33,402 nt of DNA, taken from contig NZ_JUJA01000160.1 in NCBI RefSeq assembly GCF_001906585.1, positions 177,089 through 210,490 of the forward strand, in the 5' to 3' direction. Source of the stretch: Streptomyces kebangsaanensis. GTDB taxonomy: Bacteria; Actinomycetota; Actinomycetes; Streptomycetales; Streptomycetaceae. This document shows, piece after piece, positions 16,596 through 23,851 of the stretch (positions within the stretch are counted from its first letter, which is position 1; each line of letters opens with the position of its first letter). Position numbers and translations under genes: made by a program. Below the pieces are notes generated by a model. It was given only the letters and a program-made list of their open reading frames with translations. It was not told the DNA's origin and did no database searches.

Positions 16596-17858
16596 CTAAG
16601 CGGCGTCGGCGGGCGCCGGCAGTGGCTCGGGCTTCGGCGCCCGCTCGCGCCACGGCAGCAGCAGCGGCGTCACCAGCAGCAGCAGACCCGCGATGCCGAT
16701 GGCGGTACGGGGACCGGTGACCGCCGCCAGCAGACCCCAGGAGGCGGTCACCGCCGCGGTGGCCGCCTTGTTGGTGACCGACCAGGCCGAGAGCGTACGG
16801 GCCACCCGGTCCGGCGGGGTCCGCTCCAGCCGGTGGGCGGCGAACACCGGGTTGAACACGCCGCAGCAGGTGATCAGCGCCAGCTCGACCGCCATCACCA
16901 GCACCAGCCCGGGCAGCCCCGGCCGCACGAACGCCAGCCCGACCGGCCAGCACACGCGCAGCACCCCCGCGGTCAGCAGCACCCCGCGCCGCCCGAACCG
17001 ATCGACCAGCGGGCGCGCCAGCCGGGAACCGACCAGACCGCCCAGGCAGGGCCCGGCGAAGGCGAGGCCGTACTGCCACGGCGCGAACCCGAGCGGACCG
17101 AGCATCAGCACGGCCATCAGCGGCGAGACCGCCATGATCAGGGCATTGACCAGCACCGTGTTGAAGAACAGGGGACGCAGCGCCGGGTCCGCCAGCACGA
17201 ACCGCCACCCGTCGAACAGGCCCCCCGCCCGCAGCCGTGCCGACGACTCCGCCCGCACGGGCCGCCGCGACGGCTCGGGCTCCGTCCCGCCGATCGCCCG
17301 GATCCCGGCCGCCGACAGCAGATAGCTGACCGCGTCGGCCGCCACGGTCACCACCGGCCCGAACAGGCCGACCATGACGCCCCCGGCCGGCGGCCCCAGC
17401 ACGGTCGCCGTCCACGTCGTCGACTCGAACCGGCTGCTCGCGACCAGCAGGTCCTCCGGTGCCACCAGACCCTTCAGATACGCCCCGCTCGCCGCACCGA
17501 ACGCGATGTCGGCCGCGGCGACCACCACCGACACCACCAGCAGCTGCGCGAAGCCGAGCGTCCCGAACGCGAACGCGAGCGGCACGCTCATCAGCGCGGC
17601 GAACCGGACCAGGTCCGTCCCGACCATCACCGGCCGTTTACGGCGGAACTCCACCCACGGCCCGAACGGCACCGCCACCACCGCGCCCACCGCCGCCCCG
17701 GCGGCCGCCAGCGCGGACACCTCGGCGGACCCGGCGTGCAGCACCAGCACCGCGATCAGGGCGAAGGCGTCGAAGGCCAGCCACGACCCGAACGTACTGG
17801 CCGCGTACGCCGCCCACAGCCACCCGAACCGCCGCCCCAGCGCCCGCCGCGCGACCAC
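16596..17858 (-). CDS. MFS transporter
   Basis: A 420-residue membrane protein with about 12 helices in two halves, joined by a hydrophilic loop at about 190-215 ([18 protein letters not shown]). The loop after helix 2 reads [22 protein letters not shown], the charged MFS loop, with an equivalent in the second half, [16 protein letters not shown]. It probably exports a drug or metabolite by proton antiport; the substrate is unknown. The GTG start follows GAGGAGGCGCGGGGG, a good ribosome site. The gene's stop codon (TAG) abuts the right end of the MITE-like element, so that insertion may have supplied its present 3' end. Confidence 0.9.
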   Translation of the reverse strand: MVARRALGRRFGWLWAAYAASTFGSWLAFDAFALIAVLVLHAGSAEVSALAAAGAAVGAVVAVPFGPWVEFRRKRPVMVGTDLVRFAALMSVPLAFAFGTLGFAQLLVVSVVVAAADIAFGAASGAYLKGLVAPEDLLVASSRFESTTWTATVLGPPAGGVMVGLFGPVVTVAADAVSYLLSAAGIRAIGGTEPEPSRRPVRAESSARLRAGGLFDGWRFVLADPALRPLFFNTVLVNALIMAVSPLMAVLMLGPLGFAPWQYGLAFAGPCLGGLVGSRLARPLVDRFGRRGVLLTAGVLRVCWPVGLAFVRPGLPGLVLVMAVELALITCCGVFNPVFAAHRLERTPPDRVARTLSAWSVTNKAATAAVTASWGLLAAVTGPRTAIGIAGLLLLVTPLLLPWRERAPKPEPLPAPADAA

Positions 17859-17967
17859 CCCCCGCGCCTCCTCACCGCGCCCGCACCCGAGACGCCCTCA
17901 CGCCGGCCGCCGTCGTCCGGGCCGACCGCCGTCATCCAAGCAGAAGCCCCCGTGCGAGGCTGCCCTC

Positions 17968-18306
17968 ATGCTGATCCTCCGCTCCGCCGCCCTCTTCGTC
18001 GTCGCCGCGCTCTTCGAGATCGGCGGTGCCTGGCTGGTCTGGCAGGGCGTGCGCGAGCAGCGCGGCTGGCTGTGGGCGATCGGCGGCGTCCTCGCGCTCG
18101 GGGCGTACGGCTTCGTCGCCACCTTCCAGCCCGACGCCCACTTCGGCCGCATCCTCGCCGCGTACGGCGGGATCTTCGTCGCCGGTTCGATCCTGTGGGG
18201 CATGGCCGCCGACGGGTACCGGCCCGACCGCTGGGACGTGATCGGCGCGCTGGTCTGCCTGGCCGGTATGGCCGTGATCATGTGGGCGCCGCGGAACGGC
18301 GGCTGA
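17968..18306 (+). CDS. YnfA (UPF0060) family small membrane protein
   Basis: A 112-residue protein with four membrane helices: about 6-24, 31-50, 62-80 and 88-106. The sequence [15 protein letters not shown] in the first part and [30 protein letters not shown] in the second half are the hallmarks of the UPF0060/YnfA family. The family resembles small multidrug resistance transporters, and some members have been linked to export of cationic compounds; the role here is inferred. The ATG follows GCGAGGCTGCCCTC. It is divergent from the MFS gene, with about 109 bases between them, and 68 bases before the SDR gene. Confidence 0.92.
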   Translation: MLILRSAALFVVAALFEIGGAWLVWQGVREQRGWLWAIGGVLALGAYGFVATFQPDAHFGRILAAYGGIFVAGSILWGMAADGYRPDRWDVIGALVCLAGMAVIMWAPRNGG

Positions 18307-18374
18307 CGGCCCGACGGCCCTCCCCTACGCTGGGCGGAGCCGACCGCACCGACCACCGTCCCGAGGATCAGCCC

Positions 18375-19154
18375 ATGGCCACTGCCGCCCCGCCCGCCGC
18401 CTCCCGCATCGCCGTCGTGACCGGTGCGAGCAGCGGCATCGGCGCCGCCACGGCACGGCAGCTCGCCGCCGCCGGTTACCGCGTCGTCCTGACCGCCCGC
18501 CGCGAGGACCGCGTCGAGGCGCTCGCCGAGGAGATCAACGCGGCCGGCCACTCCGCCACCGCGTACCGGCTCGACGTCACCGACCGCGCGGCCGTGGACG
18601 AGTTCGCGACGGCCTTCAGAACCGTCGGCGTCCTGGTCAACAACGCGGGCGGCGCGCTCGGCGCCGACCCGGTCGCCACCGGCGACCCGGCCGACTGGCG
18701 CACGATGTACGAGACGAACGTCCTCGGCACCCTCAACCTCACCCAGGCCCTGCTGCCCAAGCTGGAGGCGAGCGGCGACGGCACGGTGGTGATCGTGTCC
18801 TCCACCGCCGGCCACGCCACCTACGAGGGCGGCGCGGGCTACGTCGCCGCCAAGCACGGCGCCCACGTACTCGCCGAGACCCTCCGCCTGGAGATCGTCG
18901 GCAGGCCGGTCCGCGTCATCGAGATCGCCCCCGGCATGGTCAGGACCGACGAGTTCGCCCTGACCCGCTTCGGCGGCGACGAGGAGAAGGCGGCCAAGGT
19001 CTACGAGGGCGTGGCCGAGCCCCTCACGGCCGACGACGTGGCCGACACCATCACCTGGGCGGTCACCCGCCCCAGCCACGTCAACATCGACCTCCTCGTC
19101 GTCCGCCCCCGCGCCCAGGCCTCCAACACCAAGGTCCACCGGGAGAACGGATAA
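18375..19154 (+). CDS. Short-chain dehydrogenase/reductase (SDR)
   Basis: A 259-residue Rossmann-fold oxidoreductase of the classical SDR type. The cofactor loop is TGASSGIG (16-23), with Arg residues in TARRED after the second strand pointing to NADP(H). The NNAG motif is at about 91-94, the catalytic Ser is in IVSSTAG, and Tyr/Lys are in YVAAK (about 155-159). The substrate is not deducible; the sequence is close to serine/3-hydroxy acid dehydrogenases of the YdfG type (IEIAPGMVRTDEF, and the C-terminal segment ADTITWAVTRPSHVNIDLLVVRP). The ATG is preceded by CCGAGGATCAGCCC. It follows the YnfA-family gene in the same direction and may share its transcript. Confidence 0.93.
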   Translation: MATAAPPAASRIAVVTGASSGIGAATARQLAAAGYRVVLTARREDRVEALAEEINAAGHSATAYRLDVTDRAAVDEFATAFRTVGVLVNNAGGALGADPVATGDPADWRTMYETNVLGTLNLTQALLPKLEASGDGTVVIVSSTAGHATYEGGAGYVAAKHGAHVLAETLRLEIVGRPVRVIEIAPGMVRTDEFALTRFGGDEEKAAKVYEGVAEPLTADDVADTITWAVTRPSHVNIDLLVVRPRAQASNTKVHRENG

Positions 19155-19369
19155 GGACCCTTCCCACCCGAGACGCGGAGCAGGGCCGCCTCGCCCTGCG
19201 AAGTGAGCGGAACGCACAGCTCGGTTAACCCACAGGGATGATCCTCGCCGATCACCCGAACGGCAGACGAACTGCCGACCTATGCTCGCGCCACAACCTC
19301 AGACGACGGCCCCGGCCGGGACCGGCATCCCGACCAAGGGCCTGACCACCCAGGAAGTGAGGCTTCCCT

Positions 19370-20202
19370 GTGGCTGACTGCGAGCCTAACGGTCACCGGT
19401 TCATGCATCTCAAGGCCCCCGAGTACGCGTACATGTTCGGCTTCTTACAGGCGGATGGGCACCTGCATCAAGGGGCAGGGCAAAAGGGACGCCTGAACGT
19501 CGAACTCAGCGCTCGGGACATCGATCTTCTGCGGGCCTTCCAGGAACTGACGCCGTACAGCAGCAGTATCACCGAGCGCACACGGTCCACGAACTTCGCG
19601 GAGACTTCTCACACGGCTGTCTGGACCCTGTGCTCCCTGGAAGCCAGGACCCTGCTCAACGAGCTCGGGTTGCCCTACGGCCGCAAGTCGAAAACAATCT
19701 CCCCACCCCGCGGTGAGTTCTCACACCGCGATTACCTGCGCGGCGTCATCGACGCCGACGGCTCGGTGGGCTACACCGGCAAGGGCTTCCCCTTCGTCTC
19801 CCTGACCACAGCCAGCACGGCTATCGGTACTTACTGTGCCGTTACGCCAGGGAGATCACAGGTGCCGAGCGCAACGCCGATCGGAACGCACGTGACGGCA
19901 TCTACAACGTCCTCTACATGATGGAGGCCGCTCAGAACCTGGCCGCCCACCTCTATTACCCAGACTGTCTGTCTCTGGAGCGCAAGCGCGTGGTCGCCGA
20001 CTCATTCGCAGCTTGGTCACGCCCCGCCCACATGCGGTCGGCACACACACGGCGCCGCTGGACTGAGAACGAGGACCGAGCCCTCCTGAAGCTGAACAGC
20101 CCGAAGTTGGCAGCAGAGACGCTGGGCAGGACCGCCCAGAGCTGCAACCTCCGCCTCTGGCGCCTGCGCACCGGCCAAGTACCCAAGCCGAGCGATCAGT
20201 AA
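19370..20202 (+). pseudogene. LAGLIDADG homing endonuclease gene, frameshifted, with Myb/SANT-like C terminus
   Basis: Two frames together make one gene. The first (19370-19921, GTG start) holds two LAGLIDADG-type helices: MFGFLQADG at residues 22-30 and LRGVIDADG at 123-131, each with the catalytic aspartate. After residue 152 (about 19826) this frame becomes nonsense, while the frame ending at 20202 continues sensibly as LLCRYAREITGAERNAD, then RDGIYNVLYMMEAAQNL, without needing its own start. A one-base deletion, or two-base insertion, near 19826-19840 explains it. The C terminus (about 20050-20160) reads RRRWTENEDRALLKL, then AAETLGRTAQSCNLRLWRLR, a Myb/SANT-like helix-turn-helix. GC content is lower than in neighbouring genes, which fits transfer. 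The gene is free-standing, not in an obvious intein or intron. Confidence 0.7.
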
Positions 20203-20210
20203 GACGATGT

Positions 20211-20242
20211 GCGCGGCCCCCGATTCCCACCGGGGGCCGCGC
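20211..20242. terminator. Strong hairpin after the endonuclease gene
   Basis: GCGCGGCCCCCG (20211-20222) pairs perfectly with CGGGGGCCGCGC (20231-20242) around ATTCCCAC. It lies 9 bases after the stop. The next 150 bases, with CCGAAAAACAAACAAAGG, are unusually A-rich for this genome. Confidence 0.8.
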
Positions 20243-20452
20243 ATTCTCAGCCGAACATCGCCACAATCCCCCGAAAAACAAACAAAGGCATGAAAACGCA
20301 ATACCAGCGCCAAGATCGGCGAAACAGGACAACGGACCGGCGTCCACGGCATCGCGTGCGATAGACATTGTGTTCCGGACGCGCCCCCGCCCGGCAAGCG
20401 AATAACCAGCGGGGACCTCGGACCGACCGACATCCGCGAGAGGAGCCCGACC

Positions 20453-21268
20453 GTGCTGCGGAAGGCGTACGTACCCGGCGCTGCCGCGCTTCTCGTGGCG
20501 CTGCTGGCCGGCTGCACCGGCGGTTCGCCGGGCGACGACCAGGCGGACAACGCCAACCCCGGCGGCACCGGCACGGCGGAACCGGCGGCCCAGCCGGGCA
20601 AGTACCGCACGCTTCCCGAGGCCTGCGGCGCGGTCTCGCACGGCACCCTGGACTCGCTGCTGCCCGGCATCAAGCAGATCATGGACGTGGACCAGCGGGA
20701 CAAGGCCTACGAGGGCCAGGCGACGCTCACGTACGACACCGACCGCAAGACCGGCTGCCGTTGGAAGGTGGAGTCCGCGGACGCCACCGACCACCTCCAC
20801 GTCGAATTCGAGCGGGTCGTCTCCTACGACAACACCGTCAGCGACGACAGCCAGGCGGAGTCGGTCTTCGCCACCAAGCAGGCGGCCGCGGGCCTGCCCG
20901 AGCCCGCCGCCACCGGGAGTTCCGGCGCCAACTCCGGTGCCAACTCCGGCACCAACGGCACCCCTTCTTCCTCTACCTCCTCCCCCTCCTCCCCGTCGTC
21001 GGCCTCCTCCGGTGTCACGCCGTCCGATCTCCAGCCCGGCGCCCTGAGCGATCTCGGCGACGAGGCGTTCCTCGACGACTCGCTCGGCAGCTCCGGTTCG
21101 ACGGTCCAGCAGCGCACCGTGACTGTGGCGTTCCGCACGTCCAACGTGATCGTGACCATCGAGTACATGGAGCAGCCGGCGAGCGTCGGCACGGTCCCGG
21201 ACAGCGAGGAAATGCAGGGCAGGGCAAGGGAACTGGCGGAGCGGCTGGCCGATTCGCTGGGTGGCTGA
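20453..21268 (+). CDS. DUF3558-type lipoprotein
   Basis: A 271-residue lipoprotein. The GTG start follows GAGAGGAGCCCGACC. The signal peptide ends in the lipobox LAGC (Cys at residue 22). A Gly/Asp/Asn-rich linker is followed by YRTLPEACGAVSHGTLDSLLPG (about 51-72) and GCRWKV (about 101-106), the two cysteines of the DUF3558-like fold. A Ser/Thr/Pro linker (GSSGANSGANSGTNG through SSPSSPSSASS, about 156-183) separates a second segment ending VTVAFRTSNVIVTIEYMEQ (about 222-240). The function of the family is unknown; location is the outer face of the membrane. The next gene downstream has the same layout, including the LPEAC motif, so they are probably an ancient duplication. Confidence 0.82.
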   Translation: MLRKAYVPGAAALLVALLAGCTGGSPGDDQADNANPGGTGTAEPAAQPGKYRTLPEACGAVSHGTLDSLLPGIKQIMDVDQRDKAYEGQATLTYDTDRKTGCRWKVESADATDHLHVEFERVVSYDNTVSDDSQAESVFATKQAAAGLPEPAATGSSGANSGANSGTNGTPSSSTSSPSSPSSASSGVTPSDLQPGALSDLGDEAFLDDSLGSSGSTVQQRTVTVAFRTSNVIVTIEYMEQPASVGTVPDSEEMQGRARELAERLADSLGG

Positions 21269-21401
21269 CCTGTCCCGTCCGGCACTTGGCGCCGGGGCGC
21301 GGAACGCGGGAAGGGAGACCGTGCGGCTGTCCCACCGCGTACCGTGGCCCCTCGGACCCGATCCGACCGCAGGAACCACGAGCGTCATGAGTGAAGGAAC
21401 C

Positions 21402-22358
21402 ATGCAGCGAGCAGCCCAGCGAGAAGTGGGGGTACCTCCCACGCCGTTTAGGCAGTGGGGGAGAGCCCCGCGCGAAGAGCGAGCCCCGCGCGAAGAGCGT
21501 GCCCCGCGAGCCAAGCGTCTGAACCGCGTCCTTGTCCGTGCGGCCGCCGTGCCCATGGTGTTCCTGGCCGCGGCCTGCTCCTCCTCGGGCTCCGACTCCG
21601 GCTCCGGTGACGGCGCGCGGCGGACCGCGACGCAGGGCGCGCAGGACTCCGCGAGCCCGAGCGCCTCGCCGACGGTGCAGGCGGCCGCGTACGCCGAGCT
21701 GCCGGAGGCGTGCGAGGTCCTGTCGGGCAAGACGCTCGGCGAACTGGTGCCCAAGGGCACGAAGTCGGCCAAGAAGGGCTCCTCGAGCGACCTGTCCGCG
21801 CGCGCCAGCTGCTCCTGGAGCAGCCTGGACAACAACGGCGTGAAGGGCTCCCAGTTCCGCTGGCTCAACGTCTCCCTGCTGCGGTTCGAGTCCGACGCCT
21901 CGCGCGGCACCGGCGAGGAGCAGGCGCGGGAGTACTACCAGAAGCAGGTGGACGACGCGCGGTCCGTGCCGGACGCGAAGAACACGAAGGCGGAGCCGGT
22001 GTCCGGGACGGGCAACGAGGCCACCGCGGTGCGCTACGACCTGAAGAAGAAGGAAGGCGCCTTCAAGCAGCAGACGGTCGTGGCCCGGGTGGAGAACGTG
22101 GTCGTCACCCTCGACTACAACGGCGCCGGCCTGGCCGGTGACCGGACCCCGGACGCGGACGACCTGGTCAAGTCCGCCGAGAAGGCCGCCAAGGAGGCGG
22201 TGACCGCGGTGGCGAAGGCGAACGGCGCGGCCGACGGCGGCTCGGCGCCGAGCGCCTCCTCGTCCCCCTCGGCCACCACGTCCCCCGGGAAGCCGGCGTC
22301 CCCGTCGGCCTCGGCGTCGACATCGGCCTCGGCGTCCGAATCGGCCGCGAAGGGCTGA
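21402..22358 (+). CDS. DUF3558-type lipoprotein with an expanded N terminus
   Basis: A 318-residue relative of the preceding protein, with YAELPEACEVLSGKTLGELVPKG, ASCSWSSLD, and a strand QQTVVARVENVVVTLDYNG. It ends in a low-complexity Ser/Ala/Pro tail. The hydrophobic signal core (RVLVRAAAVPMVFLAAAC) begins only near residue 46. The first 45 residues are abnormal: residues 9-21 come from a dispersed palindromic repeat and residues 22-39 from an 18-bp tandem repeat (RAPREE, RAPREE, RAPRAK). The ATG at 21402 (GAAGGAACC just before) is preferred; an in-frame ATG at 21387 would add MSEGT. Whether so long a basic n-region still permits export is unclear; the lipobox (LAAAC) is imperfect. Confidence 0.72.
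   Translation: MQRAAQREVGVPPTPFRQWGRAPREERAPREERAPRAKRLNRVLVRAAAVPMVFLAAACSSSGSDSGSGDGARRTATQGAQDSASPSASPTVQAAAYAELPEACEVLSGKTLGELVPKGTKSAKKGSSSDLSARASCSWSSLDNNGVKGSQFRWLNVSLLRFESDASRGTGEEQAREYYQKQVDDARSVPDAKNTKAEPVSGTGNEATAVRYDLKKKEGAFKQQTVVARVENVVVTLDYNGAGLAGDRTPDADDLVKSAEKAAKEAVTAVAKANGAADGGSAPSASSSPSATTSPGKPASPSASASTSASASESAAKG
21427..21463 (-). repeat. Short dispersed palindromic repeat, copy 2, inside a coding region
   Basis: The coding strand reads TGGGGGTACCTCCC, then ACGCCGTTTAGGCAG, then TGGGGGAG. The reverse complement starts CTCCCCCA and ends TGGGAGGTACCCCCA, matching copies at 16429-16461 and 24439-24473. It encodes VGVPPTPFRQWGR in the N-terminal extension of the lipoprotein. 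Confidence 0.75.
21464..21517 (+). repeat. 18-bp tandem repeat coding RAPREE
   Basis: AGCCCCGCGCGAAGAGCG is repeated exactly at 21464-21481 and 21482-21499, with a degenerate third copy at 21500-21517. It directly follows the dispersed repeat, and both lie ahead of the signal-peptide core. Confidence 0.85.
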
Positions 22359-22425
22359 GCCGGGAGCAGGGCCGCAAAAGCGGAACAACCGGTCCGGCCC
22401 TCCGTCCCTCGTACGGATGTGCCAC

Positions 22426-22446
22426 CCTGTTGCGCGCAACAACAGG
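22426..22446. promoter_or_regulatory. Inverted repeat before the DUF2637 gene
   Basis: CCTGTTG (22426-22432) is mirrored by CAACAGG (22440-22446). The core GTTGCGCGCAAC (22429-22440) is itself a perfect 12-bp palindrome. It lies 6 bases before the ribosome site and 20 before the start codon, where a repressor or an RNA hairpin could control initiation. Confidence 0.35.
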
Positions 22447-22465
22447 CACAGGGAGGGGAGTACGG

Positions 22466-23755
22466 GTGGCCGCGCCACAGCTGACTCGGATGCACCGCGT
22501 TCTCATCGGCGTGGTCGTGGCGGGCGCCGTGATCATCGCCGGTATCGGCTTCGCCGGCTCGTACGCGGCCGTCCTGGACCTCGCTCTCAAAAAGGGCTTC
22601 GGGAAGTTCAGTTACGTCTTCCCGATCGGCATCGACGCGGGCATCTGCGTCCTGCTCGCCCTGGACCTGCTCCTGACCTGGATCCGCATCCCGTTCCCGC
22701 TGCTGCGCCAGACGGCGTGGCTGCTGACGGCCGCGACGATCGCGTTCAACGGCGCCGCCGCCTGGCCGGACCCGCTGGGCGTGGGCATGCACGCGGTGAT
22801 CCCGGTGCTCTTCGTGGTCTCCGTCGAGGCGGCCCGGCACGCGATCGGCCGGATCGCCGACATCACGGCCGACAAGCACATGGAGGGCGTCCGCCTCACC
22901 CGCTGGCTGCTCTCCCCCGTCCCCACCTTCCTCCTCTGGCGCCGTATGAAGCTGTGGGAGCTGCGCTCCTACGACCAGGTGATCAAGCTGGAGCAGGAAC
23001 GTCTCGTCTACCAGGCCCGCCTGCGCTCCCGCTTCGGCCGCGCCTGGCGCCGCAAGGCCCCGGTGGAGTCCCTGATGCCGCTGCGCCTGGCCAAGTACGG
23101 CGTCCCCCTCGCCGACACCGCCCCGGCGGGCCTGGCGGCGGCGGGCATAGAACCGGCGCTGATACCCCCGGCACCGCGTGCGGAGGCCCCCGTCCCGCAG
23201 AGCGCGGTGTCGCCCGTCGAGCAGCGCCCGGAACTCGTCGGCAACCGGCGGGACGCGGAACGGCCGGTGCCGCACGAGGAGCCCGTGCGGCACGCGGAGC
23301 CCGCCCCGGAGCAGAACCCCTGGCTGCACGCCCGCAGCCCGCAGTCCGTCGAGTACCACGGGGGCTACGACCCCACGTACGACCCGGACGACGCGTACGC
23401 CCAGTGGTACGCGGAGCAGCAGCAGGCCGAGGAGTACCAGGACCAGTACCTGGAGGAGCCCCCCGTCCAGGAGCCCTCTCCGGAGGAGACCGGCAGCTTC
23501 CCGATCCCGGTGAGCCCGGGCCGCACCCGCGAGCTGGGCGAGGGCGGCGGCACCCCGGCCGCCGAGCCGGACGAGGAGGCGTACTACCAGGTGTTCCGCC
23601 AGTCGATAGACGGCAGCTACCCCACGCCCCGTGTCCTCGGCGACAACATCCAGGCGACCTACGGCACGACGCTGAGCCCGAGCGCCCTGAAGGACCTCGT
23701 GGAACGCTTCCAGAAGCGCCACTCGGCGGAACTGGAAGAGGACCACATCGCCTAG
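22466..23755 (+). CDS. DUF2637 (SpdB-like) membrane protein
   Basis: A 429-residue protein. Four membrane helices lie in the first half: about 10-36, 52-74, 78-100 and 105-128. These match the DUF2637 domain, found in actinobacterial plasmid spread proteins and in chromosomal relatives. Residues 150-210 are basic and helical (FGRAWRRKAP). Residues 220-370 are Pro/Glu-rich and probably disordered. The last 45 residues (PRVLGDNIQATYGTTLSPSAL, then KDLVERFQKRH) look like a compact helical DNA- or protein-binding module. The GTG start follows GGAGGGGAGTACGG. Chromosomal members have no settled function. It is followed by a strong terminator and converges with lysS. Confidence 0.82.
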   Translation: MAAPQLTRMHRVLIGVVVAGAVIIAGIGFAGSYAAVLDLALKKGFGKFSYVFPIGIDAGICVLLALDLLLTWIRIPFPLLRQTAWLLTAATIAFNGAAAWPDPLGVGMHAVIPVLFVVSVEAARHAIGRIADITADKHMEGVRLTRWLLSPVPTFLLWRRMKLWELRSYDQVIKLEQERLVYQARLRSRFGRAWRRKAPVESLMPLRLAKYGVPLADTAPAGLAAAGIEPALIPPAPRAEAPVPQSAVSPVEQRPELVGNRRDAERPVPHEEPVRHAEPAPEQNPWLHARSPQSVEYHGGYDPTYDPDDAYAQWYAEQQQAEEYQDQYLEEPPVQEPSPEETGSFPIPVSPGRTRELGEGGGTPAAEPDEEAYYQVFRQSIDGSYPTPRVLGDNIQATYGTTLSPSALKDLVERFQKRHSAELEEDHIA

Positions 23756-23772
23756 CCACGACGGCAGGACAG

Positions 23773-23810
23773 AAGGGGGGCGCCCGGTGAGACCACCGGG
23801 CGCCCCCCTT
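23773..23810. terminator. Perfect 17-bp bidirectional terminator
   Basis: AAGGGGGGCGCCCGGTG (23773-23789) pairs fully with CACCGGGCGCCCCCCTT (23794-23810) around AGAC. It lies between the convergent DUF2637 gene and lysS. The A and T runs at the ends supply short T tracts in both directions. Confidence 0.92.
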
Positions 23811-23851
23811 CGCCGTCGAACCGGACGCGGTCCTCCTCCCCGGGCCCCGGG

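Noticed and set aside
15216..19154. A single 1312-residue plus-strand reading frame
   Set aside because: It is the antisense shadow of the LLM and MFS genes, fused to the real SDR gene at its end. Its upstream part is Arg/Gln/His/Pro-rich non-protein text.
19155..20202. Intein or group I intron
   Set aside because: No extein-like flanks, splice-junction residues or conserved intron core were visible around the endonuclease gene.
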